In this document: positions 46,731-57,978 of the stretch, in pieces
Numbering within the stretch: position 1 is the stretch's first letter
Layout: every line of letters starts with the position of its first letter
NCBI GenBank assembly: GCA_963662175.1
Contig: OY759218.1
Location: 25,876,051 to 25,940,050 of the forward strand
From: Aradus depressus
Lineage: Eukaryota > Arthropoda > Insecta > Hemiptera > Aradidae
Reading direction: 5' to 3'
DNA: 64,000 nt
Notes under the pieces: generated by a model
What the model was told of the DNA's origin: nothing
Database searches by the model: none
What the model saw: the letters and a program-made list of their open reading frames with translations, nothing else
Position numbers and translations under genes: made by a program

Positions 46731-47395
46731 TAGTGGCCGACCGAAACAGAATTTTCAGCCGAAACCGAAACTTATTTAGACATGTTAAAATTTCCATGTG
46801 TACTGAAATTTAGTGTATTTTTTACACATACACCTACCTACAGACAGTTAACTCGTGTTAAATGAAATAAAAAACAATAATTGAAGTATGTAACAAAAAT
46901 AGTTATTTATTTATGTTACATTAACAATTTAACATGAACAAAAATAATAAACATGTTAAAGTACTACCCTTGTAAGTAAACTTTGTCAAAAATCAACACT
47001 TAAATTAGATATAAAGTACAGACTCCTTAATTAAGTAAGTACCTATTTTAATTGTGTTCACAATATTCTTAAGATTAATTTATTTTTTACTGAGATCTTG
47101 TATTTAGCACTTGGTGAATTACCTAATTATCAGTCTTAACAACGATTACAATAATTTGTACGACTATCAAGTAATTACTTAATTTTAAAAAACAGTTATA
47201 AAATCAAAAGAAAAAAAACGAAATATTATTATTAGATTACTAATTAATTTTAGTATTCGTATGGCAACCACACACGACTCACAAGGCACGAACTCATCCG
47301 AAGTTAGTCAAACGATGCATGACAAATCACGAGAACTGAGTTTCGGCTGATTTTTGGCCGAAACTGACCGAAACCGAATATTCGGTCGGCCACTA
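46731..47395. mobile_element. hAT-type MITE with GGCCGACCGAA ends
   Basis: Ends TAGTGGCCGACCGAA and TTCGGTCGGCCACTA are inverted. An exact 8-bp duplication ATATTTAT lies at 46723-46730 and 47396-47403. The AT-rich interior lacks a transposase. Confidence 0.9.
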
Positions 47396-48065
47396 ATATT
47401 TATTATACATCATTAGTGAGATAACCTAAGTTTCTAGGATATACGTTCAGCCGTTTTCAGGTGATGCCCAAGGATCATACGAAGACACAGAGACAACCAT
47501 ACCTATACAAATTTAATTATTTCACTTTTGAGAGACATTTGAAAGTAATCTCAAGAAATCTATCTCCATTTCTCAAGTTTAATTAACTCAATAGTATACA
47601 ATGCCTTGCACAAAAATAGTTTAGATCTGAAATTGCCTTTCTTCGAACTATGATCAGTAAAAAAAAAAATCATCATTAAGGGAGAGAGAGAGAGAGAGAA
47701 GGGTGATGTAACAGTTTTTCTAAACCTGTTTGGAAATATTCCCGGTAATTCTAACATCTTCTTCTAAAACCCAATTTTTGAGAGACGTTTGAAAGTACTA
47801 GAACATTTATTTTAAAGGATACTAATTGGCCATAAAGCATTTTTAACCTATCATGTATCCTGTTTTGTAAAAAAAAAATGTATGTCCCTATTCAACCAAG
47901 ACCTTCGGTTTTTTTTTTTTTTTTTTTACTCCAGAGACGAAGAAGAAGAATCGTTAAACGAGTCGCTTCTTGAACACTTATATATAATGATATACAAATA
48001 TATAAAGATACAATATTGGCGATGAGGATAAAAAAAGTTTTATAAACTTTTGTCTTTAAACTATT

Positions 48066-49158
48066 ATGCCGAAAAACACTAGTGAAAGTGAATTTGAACA
48101 AATTGCCAGCATGACTGCAATTGGAAAATTATCAGAATTCGATCTTAATTTTGGAAATTGGGAAAAATATATAGAAAGATTTGAATTTTATCTGGAAGCT
48201 AATAATATGAGATGAATCAAAAAAACGTTGCACCTTGTTAATGGTGGTAGGTGATAAAACCTATTCAATTATAAAGGCTTTACGTTCACCTTCTACACCT
48301 AAAGAAGTTGAGTATAAAAATATTATTTCCTTTTGTAAAAAACATTTTACCAAATCTGTAAATGAGTTACTAGGTCGTGTCAAGTTTCATAAAAGAGACC
48401 AGCTAACCGGCGAATCTATACAAGATTTTGTTCGAGCTTTGAGAAAGTTGGCCCAGGACTGCAACTTTGGAAACAGTACTGATTGTCTACCACTTGAATT
48501 AATGCTAGGGGACAGATTTGTTGCCGGAGTTAGGGAGGAACAACTTCAAAGGTATTTATGTCGCAGACATGAGGAATTAATATCAGAAACAAATAAGGTA
48601 GGACTATCTTTTGAAAAAGCTTTAGCTATTGCATGCAGTATTGAATCTGCTGAGCACCAACAGAAATTATTAAAAAATAATAATTCAGTTAATAAAGTAA
48701 CTTCTCATAAAAGAAATAAATTTAATAGTAAAAATAATGTATTTAATACCAAAAAGCAATCGCTTAAATGTTTTTGCTGTGGTAAAGAAAATCATTTTGC
48801 AAATCATAAATGCAGGAAGTGTTTCAAAATTGGTCATGTTGAAAGTATTTGTAGAAACAACAAAACGAATAACTTCAAATTTACTTTTAAAAAAATTAAT
48901 ACAAACCTAGTTGAAAATGTTGATTCTTTAGATAACAATTCTTTAGAAGATAAAGATCAATATGTCTTCCACATAGTAAAAAGTCAGAATAACAACGAAT
49001 TCTTAACTCTTGTAAAAGTTAATTCTCAAATAATTGAATTTGAAGTAGATAATGGTGCTCACTCAACTCTAATTAATAACAACACATTTAATAAACTTTG
49101 GCCAGATGGAAATCCAGAATTGGAGATGAATAATACAAAAATTGTTGGCCTATGGTAA
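48066..49158 (+). pseudogene. gypsy gag with retropepsin start, frameshifted
   Basis: ATG at 48066; stop at 48213 because of a frameshift, after which the frame resumes at 48211 (DESKK). Capsid-like region to about 48700, then two zinc knuckles (one is CRKCFKIGHVESIC, a CX2CX4HX4C) at about 48768-48860. The retropepsin motif at about 49046 reads EVDNGAHSTLI, with DNG where DTG/DSG is usual. The frame closes inside the protease, and pol resumes in another frame, which I read as mutation rather than programmed shifting. Confidence 0.85.
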
Positions 49159-50125
49159 AAGACCTTTAAATGTTCTAGGAACAGTACGAGTAAATGTCAA
49201 ATACAAACAATTTCAAGGATCACTTCCATTAGTCATCGTGGATGAAGAAGATGGACCAAACTTATTAGGAAGAAATTGGTTTGTACCCCTTGGTATAACA
49301 GTCATAGGAATTCAGAAAGTTGAAGAAGATAATTCAAGGTATGAATCTATTTTAAAACAATTTCCAAATATTCTCAAAGACAATTTAATTGAAGGACATT
49401 ATGGTTCACCCATTCATATTGAATTAAAATATGATGCTCGTCCAAAGTTTTGCAAATCTAGAAGAATACCAAAGAGGCAGCACTACAGTTATAAAATGGA
49501 TGGTAAAACAAAACATGGAGACCAAGCAGAGTGGGCTACCCCTGCGCATTTTGTTCAAAAAAAAAATGGTACAGTTAGAGTTGTGGGAGATTATAAAAAC
49601 AGAGTTAATCCTGCGATTAAGGATTCAGAATATCCCCTGCCTACAGTAGCAGAAGCTCTTGCTACTCTCAATGGAGGAGAGATATTTTCTCAAATAGATC
49701 TTCAAGATGCCTACAAACAATTGAAGGTAGATGACGATACAGATAAACTACTCACTCTTAGCACTCCTTCAGGGTTATTCGAAGTTAAAAGACTATTAGA
49801 TGGGTTGACGCTGGCTCCAAGAATCTTTCAAAAATTTATGGAATGCAGACTGCAAGGTATTCCAGGTATTTTTATTTATTTAGATAATATAAAAGTACAA
49901 GGCTCTTCTGTTTCAGAACATGATGAACGGTTGAAAGATGTTTTATTAAGATTGGATGCAGCAAATTTAAGAATTAATTATAAAAAATCAATTTTTGGTG
50001 TTAAATCTATGGAATTTTTAGGTTACCGTATTGATAAGTCTGGTGACAAACCACTCAAGAAGAAAGTTGAAGCAATAATTAATATTGCTCCCCAAATAAT
50101 AAAAAATAATTACAGGTATTCTTAG
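49142..50125 (+). pseudogene. gypsy pol: protease end and reverse transcriptase, catalytic site changed
   Basis: The protease tail (NLLGRNWF) is followed by the reverse transcriptase: HFVQKKNGTVRVVGDYK, FSQIDLQDAYKQL (motif A), LDGLTLAPRIFQKFM, then IYLDNIKV where YxDD is expected. The second catalytic aspartate is asparagine. FLGYRID follows (motif E region). The frame ends at 50125 by frameshift. Confidence 0.88.
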
Positions 50126-50730
50126 CTGGTATAAATTTTTATGCTAAATTTATTCAACATAGATCTGAAATAGCCGAACCACTCCACAGACTTTTAGATA
50201 AAACTTCACCCTGGACATGGACTGATGTACATCAAAGGGCGTTTAATACTCTTAAACAAAAACTAGTAGAAGCCCCAATTTTAACTCATTTTGATGACAC
50301 AAAACCTATCATGCAGATGCTTCTCCTCATAGGGTCGGAGCTATTCTAGCACACGAATTTGATACTGGAAAAGAACACCCAGTAGTTTACAGTTCTCATA
50401 CGTTGACAAAAACTCAAAGAAATTACTCTCAACTAGATAGAGAGGCCCTGGCTTTAGTCCATGCCGTGAAAACGTTTCATAATTACCTATATGGACGAAG
50501 ATTTGTGTTACTCACCGACCACAAACCATTGTTAAGAATTTTTAATCCTTTTAAAAATATGCCTGAAATTGTTTCAGCCAAGCATAAACGATATAAACAA
50601 ATTTTGGATGTATACGATTTTGAATTGAAGTATACGCCCGGCAAACAACATAAAAATGTCTATCTTCTTTCCAGACAATCACTTAAAAGTGAAATGGAAG
50701 AGGACCCTATCTCAATACTAATGCTAGAGG
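50126..50730 (+). pseudogene. gypsy pol: connection and RNase H
   Basis: After a frameshift the text FYAKFIQH, LHRLLDKTSPWTW, ILTHFDD runs to about 50310. After another shift it continues VGAILAHEFD, HPVVYSSHTLTKTQRNYS, DREALALVHAVKTFHNYLYG and LLTDHKPLL. These are standard gypsy RNase H blocks. Homology stops at about 50730, where the inverted segment begins. Confidence 0.87.
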
Positions 50731-51100
50731 GTGTGTTTAGATGTCCTATCGGGCGGGTTGTGCCTGATTTCTTGGCAAGCATCACAAGCGTTTATCATTT
50801 CTTCAATTTGTTTATCTATAGAAGGCCACCATACGTGCGATCTGGCTAAGGCTTTAGTTGCGACAATACCATGATGATGGTTGGCATGCAGACATTTAAG
50901 CATGTCACCCTGTAGGATTTCCGGTATGACAACTCTATTTCCCCAAAGTAAACAATTTTTATGTAATGATAATTCGTTCCTTTTCAACCAATATAATTTA
51001 AATTCTGACATTACCTACCTTTGCAGGCCAGCCGTTTTTTGCCCATTTAATTATTTTATTTACAACTTGGTCTTTCGATGAAGCTGTTGCAATTTCTTCT
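50731..51100 (-). pseudogene. gypsy integrase zinc-binding segment, inverted
   Basis: Encoded on the minus strand although the element runs plus. It reads AEEIATASSKDQVV (linker), then LHKNCLLWGNRVVIP, HANHHHGIVATKALARSHVW and EEMINACDACQ, the HHCC integrase zinc-binding domain. In normal gypsy order this belongs between RNase H (ends ~50730) and the integrase core (starts ~51100), exactly where it lies but flipped. The segment also has a frameshift near 51010. Confidence 0.88.
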
Positions 51101-51103
51101 GCG

Positions 51104-52012
51104 GTGCTGCATATGGATTTTGCTGGTCCTTATCAAAATCAAAATTTTCTTGTGATTGTGGATGCTGCGACAAAATGGACTGAAATCCGTCGGGTCCCAT
51201 CTACTGATTCAAAACAAGTAATTTTAGAATTACGTCGAATTTTCGCTACATTTGGTTTACCAAAAGTGATTGTTTCGGATAATGACACATCTTTTAAATC
51301 TCATGAAATACAAGAATTTTTCAAACAAAATGGCATTAAGAGTGTATATGTGGCTCCATTTCACCCAAGCTCAAACGGCCAAGCAGAACGAGTAGTCCAG
51401 ACAGTAAAGAATTGTTTAAAAAAACTTCATATAAGCCAATGGGAATTAAAGCTGGCAAGAATTCTGTTGAAGCTGCATACAACTCCCTCGAATTCTACGA
51501 AGAAATCCCCAGACGAACTAATGTTCGGAAGAAAGTTTAGAACTGTACTAGATTTGATTTAACCATTTAATGCCAAAGGCCCGAAGAAAACAATAGATAC
51601 TCCTCCTGATGTGAGAACACTGCAAATAGGAGACACTGTTAGGATGCATAATTACAGAAAACGCGGACCAAAATGAATCCTTGCAAAAGTTATGAAAAAA
51701 TCTGGACCTTTATCGTACGAAGTAAAAGAAAATGAAATTGGGATATATCACAAACGTCACATTGACCAATTGGTAAAAGTACCAGAGTCACCAAACATTA
51801 ACCAAAATAAATCAAGACTACTATATGGACAAGAGAAAGAAATTGATGATGATTCTAACCAAAAAGAAAATGACAGTGCTGAAGCAGTTAAAGGAGAAAG
51901 GACTGACGAAATACTTGAAGAAGACGACACAAAGGTTTTCAAACGACCAAGACGTCAATGCGTGAAGGAAGGAGGCAGAAACCGATATCGGACGAGTATA
52001 TTGGAAGCTTGA
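51104..52012 (+). pseudogene. gypsy integrase core and C-terminal part
   Basis: 51104-51562 encodes the DDE core: LHMDFAGPYQNQNF (D), KVIVSDNDTSF (D), NGQAERVVQTVKN (E); all three acidic residues are present. A stop at about 51560 and another near 51674 interrupt the C-terminal region. This continues PPDVRTLQIGDTVRMHNYRK, YEVKENEI and HIDQLVKVP, typical of the gypsy C-terminal region, to a final stop at 52012. Confidence 0.87.
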
Positions 52013-52677
52013 AGGACTTGAATAGAATAAAACAAAATTAGTGTTTAGTGACTATTACTTTAAGAATAAAAGTGACATTTTATTTTATTTAATTAATTCA
52101 ATATTAAGTTTAGTTAAATTTGTAGGTATTAGTAATTTTGATATAGTGGTCAGATGCCTAATTTCTGTTAATTGACAACTGAATCTGATTTTTAAAGTAG
52201 TTTGATTCTTTGTTTAATTTCTTAAATTTAAATAACCTTCTAAAGGGGAAGGGATGTTGTGTATTGAAGAGGCACTGAGAGAGTCTTCAGTTGAGTTACC
52301 TTTGACAATGTGATCTAGTTTGTTTTAAGTTTAGTGAGTTTTGTAATCTTTATAAATATAACAAATAAAGATACAATATCAAGTCAAGTAAAAAATTAGG
52401 AAAATCCTTTCAATATAATATGCTCAAGAGCGAATTTAGAATTCCGTTGCCCTAGGACTAACAGAGACCTACTAGAATATACATAAGAAATGCAGGGAGT
52501 TATTAAAGTGTTCTCTGTATTTAAACGGATCGAAAGTAAATGACTAACGAACTGTTTAATGCATACCCATCATGAAATAAATAAAAAATATTGAACATTG
52601 AATCTTGTGATTACTAACTGATATTCTGGTTATAAAACTTGATATCTTTGTCACCTAACTCATCTTGTCATCAGTAC

Positions 52678-53236
52678 AGAAGGGCGGATGGGGGACTAAC
52701 AACTTTACAACCAAGGGGGCTCGTCTAGAGGTCAGTAAAGAGTAGCGTAGGGGGGGCTAACTACTCTACAACCAAGGGGGCTCGTCTAGAGGTCAGTAGA
52801 GAGAAGCAGAGGGGGCTAACTACTTTACAACCAACGGGGCTCGTCTAGAGGTCAGTAGAAAAGGGCGTAGGGGGGGCTAACTACTCTACAACCAAGGGGG
52901 CTCGTCTAGAGATCAGTAGAGAGGAGCGTAGGGGGGGCTAACTACTCTACAACCAAGGGGGCTCGTCTAGAGGTCAGTAGAGAGTAGCGTAGAGGGGGCT
53001 AACTACTTTACAACCAAGGGGGCTCGTCTAGAGGTCAGTAGAGAGGAGCGTAGGGGGGGCTAACTACTTTACAACCAAGGGGGCTCGTCTAGAGGTCAGT
53101 AGAGAGGAGCGTAGAGAGGTCTAACTACTTTACAACCAAGGGGGCTCGTCTAGAGGTCAGTAGAGAGTAGCGTAGAGGGGGCTAACTACTTTACAACCAA
53201 GGGGGCTCGTCTAGAGGTCAGTAGAGAGGGGCGGAT
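52678..53236. repeat. 61-bp minisatellite, 9 units
   Basis: Nine units with 61-bp period (one of 59), each with CTAACTAC, TTACAACCAAGGGGGC and CTCGTCTAGAGGTCAGTAGA. Unit anchors run from 52721 to 53207. 52382-52678 is unrecognised. Confidence 0.95.
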
Positions 53237-53361
53237 AAGCTTTGTTAGGGGGGAACTGGTGATGACAATGTCTTGGAAGATGGGGAGAAAAAAAAGTGTT
53301 ACCAGATTTATTTTTGAGTGGGAAACGTTAATCTGGATATGCGAAAACTGTAAAAATGGTA

Positions 53362-53940
53362 AAGGGGCCCTCACACCGGCAAAAAGTTTGCACAAAAAAT
53401 TTGAAGATGTCAGTTTTGTGCAAAAATATTGAGAGTGTGAGGACCAATATTGTGCAAAAAAAGGGGTATTCAATATTTTGTGGGGCGTTCAAAAGTTTTC
53501 TGAAAGTTTAGAAAATTTTGGCGGACCTGTCATTTTGTAGCATGAGAGCGTAGTGTGAGGATATTTTGATAAAGTGTAGGTTCCAAGCTCAGTTCGCGAA
53601 GTAGGTTACGATGACCATGGCTCGGTCGCTTCTTCAAATAATTCCTGACCCACACTCTTTTCTTCTTATTATTTAAAGACTCCTTCAACACTGCACACAA
53701 TACAACTACGCTACTTTCAACTTCCGGGTTTGCCCTGGGCAAAGAAACGTATGCGGCTATGGCTGAGTACAACGCGATGCGCCGTGCTTCCATCACGAAT
53801 GTTTAGTCGACACTCAAATTTTGTGCAATATTTTTGTGTAGTGTGAGGGGTCCGCGACCATTCAATATTTTGTACAAAAATAAGCTCAATATTTGTGCTC
53901 AAAATTTTGAGCGAAATTTTTGCCAGTGTGAGGGCCCCTT
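53362..53940 (-). mobile_element. PIF/Harbinger-like non-autonomous element
   Basis: Inverted ends AAGGGGCCCTCACACCGGCA and TGCCAGTGTGAGGGCCCCTT, with TA outside each. The minus frame 53796-53530 includes KKRVWVRNYLKKRPSHGHRN and LLRELSLEPTLYQN, resembling the N-terminal R/W-rich region of HARBI1-type transposases (WVRxxLxxRxxxGxxxxLLxEL). The catalytic domain is absent. Confidence 0.62.
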
Positions 53941-54794
53941 TAGTTTGGATATTTGAGCTTGTCTTACTTTTATGCCAGGCCTCGTCTCTAGTTGTAAACA
54001 AACATTGGCTAAGCTGGCAAGGACAAGATGTTTTCGATATTTATTCTTCGTATCCGGAGAGCCAATTGGTTGATGTTGGGATCTGCGCGGTTGGTGCTCC
54101 TTCAATAATTGGCTCTATAAAAGGCTTTGTTACTCTTATAAGAGACAAAATCTAAATGTCATGACAACTCTTTGCTTTCCTCATAGGGAGGTTTTTATTA
54201 CGTAAGAGACTCAGAAACGATCAATGAGCAACTTGATGCAACAGTAAACATGGTTAAATTCATTCTAATAACATTCTAAAACTAAATTAAAGATAAAAAT
54301 TATTAAGTTGTAATAATATAAACTTATTATATGTGATATAATTAAAATAATGTTTGTGTATTTAACAAAAAATACTAGGTACTGATGAAATGAAAATATA
54401 TTATTTTTTATATACGCATAACTTTTGACTAGGAACTGAAGTTTTCTATATCCTTCTTCTAATGTCTTGAATTTAATGTTTGTCTGTGGTGGAGTTGCCT
54501 TTATATATTATATTTTTTTTTATTAGGTACATTAGAAAGCACTTTTCTGGGGGGTGGGCACCGTGCATTCTGGGGGAGGGGGGAGGGGGGGGGCGTGCCA
54601 ACCCCTGCCCCCTCTAGCTACGCCAACGCCTATATTTTTGTGAAATTGATAATATTTCGAAAAATATATTTGTTTTATATTGTTTATATATATATATATA
54701 TATTATTCTTGAGTACAATTTGTTATTATTTATTTACATTCAGAAGCGGTTCATTTTTTAATTGTTTACTCCTATTTCTTTGAATTCTGTGTAT

Positions 54795-54940
54795 ATCATA
54801 AACCTGACGATGGTATACGCCGAAACCGGTAGGTTATGTTTAAAATTGTGGAATTGACAATATTTCAAAAAAATCATTGTTTAATTTATTTATTATAAAT
54901 TTCCACAATATGGTCCGCGTTTCTCAACTTAGAAGTTGAT
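54795..54940 (+). repeat. Penelope-type terminal repeat fragment
   Basis: CCTGACGATGGTATACGCCG, then AAACCGGTAGG, TTGACAATATTTC and AATATGGTCCGCG. It matches the reverse complement of 4205-4300. It contains a CTGANGA...CCGAAAC arrangement resembling a degraded hammerhead core; function unproven. Confidence 0.5.
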
Positions 54941-55753
54941 AATATAAATTGTTATGTTTTTTTTCATACAAATTTAATATTGCATTAAATTTTTTAATTC
55001 AATAATAATTCGAGAGTGAGCGCGAAATAACGAATTTTTCATAAAAAAATCCTCCTCCCATCCAGAGGGATAATATTTTCACCAATTATGTAAACTTCGT
55101 ACAATTAGTGAAGTAAAACTACTGATGATCAACGACAATTAGATTAATGTTTTTATTTTGTCGCTTGGATAATAGGGTATTTCCTCCACCACTTAAACAT
55201 AAAAAAAATACAGGTCCTCAATTTAATAATTTATGAACATGCTAATTGTTCCAATGGACAACTTGCATGAGTGGGGAATTTAGTTAATGAAACTTTTGTA
55301 AAACATTTCTTTAGGTGCTGTCAGTTTTTAAAAGGTACTGTACTAATATAAAGACGTTGTAGCAATAAAAATACGTATTTTTGTATTTCTCGGTCTAAAT
55401 TTTTAACCGTTGTTCATTGGCTGCCAATTTTTAACGTATTCATTATCTGGTAGCCAAAGAGGTAGGAATCATGATTCGTATTATTTCGTATCTCTGTGTA
55501 GCCCGGTTATACCTGTCCATCACACCCTTGTTGATTTATAACTTACTTCATAACAACAATCAAATTTCAGTTGTTTACATCTTGTTTTTTATTTTTATTA
55601 ATTTATTCTATTTTTTTAATTTATTGTTTTCATATTTGTTATTGGAATAGATAATTAAAATACACAATTTCTTTGTCAAACTTCACTATATATTCTCAAA
55701 TACTCAACTAGTTTCGCCGTGTTAAGGCATTATCAAGAGTCACTTACAAACTG

Positions 55754-56275
55754 AAGATAACTTATCATAATATCTACCCTAAACCACAAACAGAAAAATG
55801 TAATTATTACTCTATCCCTTACACTGGTATATTATCCCAAATAATAAAAAATAAATTAAGTAAGCATAACTTAAATCCAGCCTTCAAATCCAACCCCAAT
55901 CTGGATAGAATATTATTTAATTCAAAAGAAAAAATAGATTTAATGGATAAATGTGGAGTGTATCAATTGGAATGCCCAGAATGTAATGCCAAATACGCGG
56001 GACAGACAGGGAGATCCTTTAAGATTAGATACAGGGAACACACAAGAAATACAAACTCCAACACTTCCTCATTTCACCAACATCTCACAGAAACAGGACA
56101 TACCATAGACACACAACACAAACCAACTATAATACATATCTGCCAAAAAGGTCCACTTTTGAATTTACTGGAAGCGGTAGAAATAAATAAACTGAACAAA
56201 AATAACAATATTGTAATGCTAAATGAACAAATAGAAATGAACCATTCCCCCCTTCTTAATTTAAATATCAAGTAG
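55754..56275 (+). pseudogene. Penelope-like GIY-YIG endonuclease C-terminus
   Basis: The open frame from 55754 (start lost) reads NYYSIPYTGILSQIIKNKL, NLDRILFNSKEK, DLMDKCGVYQLECPECNAKY, AGQTGRSFKIRYREHTRN and FHQHLTETGHTI, stop at 56275. GVY...KYAGQTGRS and R-YREH form the GIY-YIG nuclease signature. The CPEC pair is the zinc-binding insertion usual in Penelope elements. The frame is intact, but the upstream reverse transcriptase is missing. Confidence 0.85.
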
Positions 56276-56371
56276 CTAAGAGTCTGATGATTGTGGAAAT
56301 GTTTTGCCAACTGACATTCGGAGAATACTATATTTTTCATTTGATGTTTTAATTTGTCTTTAAATTCTATG

Positions 56372-56562
56372 TATTTTTTTATTTTTTATTTATTTTTTTT
56401 TTGACTTTATGTACGGTGCATATTAGGCATGTCAATGTGTTATATATAATTATTTAAGACATCCATGGCCCCGGGAGGGAGTTCTATCTACGAAATAAAA
56501 CTCACTCCCGGACGGGCGACCAAAGCCCTACGCTCTAGCCCACACGGCCACCATGGCCCCCA
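56372..56562 (-). repeat. SINE family 2, B box deleted
   Basis: Same body as 45268-45493 (ATCCATGGCCCCGGGAGGGA, CTCACTCCCGGACGGG). About 32 bp covering the B box are missing between GACGGG and CGACCAAAGC. Flanks share ATGTATTT. Inserted inside the Penelope-like element. Confidence 0.83.
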
Positions 56563-57027
56563 TGTATTTGTTTTTATTCACTTTAATATTTATTATATTT
56601 TACATTTATATAATTCATGAGTCATACCTATATAAATACCAACACTTTACTGTTAGATTCGCTTTATTAGATTTTATATATATATATATTTTCTTTCTTT
56701 TTTATTTTATATTTATTATTATCTTGTAAATATCTGTTTATTGGAATGTATAGAGTAACAAAAACAAGGGATTCCCCGTCATTACCTAAAAACCCCCTCC
56801 ATAACTGTACCTTCTACCCTGTCAACCAATTCTGTCAGTTTGTAAGTGACTCTTGATAATGCCTTAACACGGCGAAACTAGTTGAGTATTTGAGAATATA
56901 TAGTGAAGTTTGACAAAGAAATTGTGTATTTTAATTATCTATTCCTAGAATGGAGCTTCACAAAGTAAATCTGGAAACCATAAATTATATTTGTTATTGT
57001 TATATTTTATTTTTTTGTTTTTATTTT

Positions 57028-57570
57028 TTATTGTAAGGAGCTGCCAGTGACAACCCAAAGGGGCTGTTTTAGGGCACCAACTATTAAACAAGACCCTTTG
57101 TACCTGATGTAAGTTATCTGCCATGGTGTCTCCCTATTTGCGTATACATACCCAGAATGCGTACACCTACGAAATATACCCACTATGCGTATACTCTTTT
57201 TATCACTTGAGGAGTAGGGACGATTTTTTTCAGATATTGCAGCCGGTTCGAAGTCAATATTCACTTTTTCAGGGCTCCAATCAGGCACCTGAGCTTTAAT
57301 CAGGCGGAACATTCTCTAGTAAGTTACTAGCAAGTTTTTTGGCAAAAGTGCAAATACTACTGGAACAATGTTGGTCTCCTGATGTGTACTACCCAAATCT
57401 GTATAAATGATGTATATCTGCATGATGGCAAGTTTTTTTTTTTCCGTACGCAAAATGGAATCGGAGTTAGTTGCAGTCAGGTAACAACAGTTTTAAAAAA
57501 CCCAAACAAAACCCTTTAAGTTCAGGTAATTTCCACCCTAAAAAAAAAGTATACGCATAGTGGGCAAATA
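57028..57570 (-). pseudogene. MULE-type transposase fragment
   Basis: The minus frame near 57350-57235 reads RMFRLIKAQVPDWSPEKVNI then DFEPAAIS. This matches the MULE transposase catalytic core (P...v..DFE.Aa..ai), including the first conserved DFE. Homology stops after AAIS. A 17-bp inverted repeat, CCCACTATGCGTATACT at 57178 and its complement at about 57551, surrounds it. Heavily decayed. Confidence 0.6.
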
Positions 57571-57978
57571 GAGTGGTACCATCTTCCTTGAAGAAACTGA
57601 CAGTTGGCCCATTAGGAAGGGACCGTTTCTAGGTATGTCCAGGATGGCCAACCTCAAGTCCTTTCGATTTCATCTAAATTACTATAACGTGTCCATCTAA
57701 CCCCCCTGTATTGTCTTGACTATATAAGAGGAGATTTCAGCGGGGAGGGGACAGTTGAGAGTTAACAGTTGGTCAGTCAGGCTGTGAGGTGCCTTAGTTT
57801 CAGCTAGTATGGTGCGGAACCCCTCCACGGGACCCCGTTGTTGTAGATAATCCCGCGATGTGACTCGAGGTGTCACCCATGTGATCAGCCCCAGGGGTAG
57901 GGACCGAGGACCGTTAGGGCCACTACCGACCCGACCGAGCCCAACTAGCAAAGAGAGCCAAGGAGGAAATAGCAGGGA

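Larger units (their letters stand above)
47960..52381 (+). mobile_element. Ty3/gypsy-class LTR retrotransposon, defective
   Basis: Order gag, protease, reverse transcriptase, RNase H, integrase fits the gypsy class. The last ~40 bp of a 5' LTR (ending ATAAAGATACAATAT at about 48015) precede a TGGCGATGAGGAT primer-binding-like site. A purine tract AAAGGGGAAGGGA (52242-52254) precedes the 3' LTR (about 52255-52381), which has the same ATAAAGATACAATAT end. The 5' LTR is truncated or strongly diverged. Coding parts are broken by frameshifts and stops, and one segment is inverted, so the copy is inactive. Confidence 0.88.
55644..56988 (+). mobile_element. Penelope-like element, internally truncated, inverted terminal repeats
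   Basis: Arms 55644-55752 and 56836-56947 are near-perfect reverse complements (GGAATAGATAATTAAAATAC and its complement). The right arm is followed by a 40-bp tail (TCACAAAGTAAATCTGG). Flanks repeat ATTTGTTATTG, a likely target duplication. Between the arms sits the C-terminal endonuclease region and a SINE. The reverse transcriptase is absent. Confidence 0.8.

Noticed and set aside
49120..49160. Programmed gag-pol frameshift site
   Set aside because: The frame change falls inside the protease domain, not at a gag-pol boundary, and other random frameshifts are present; mutation is simpler.
52678..53236. CRISPR array of 61-bp period
   Set aside because: Whole units are conserved with no variable spacers; it is a minisatellite.
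57697..57951. 84-codon minus frame
   Set aside because: GC-rich but without a domain; more likely leader or LTR of the retropepsin element.
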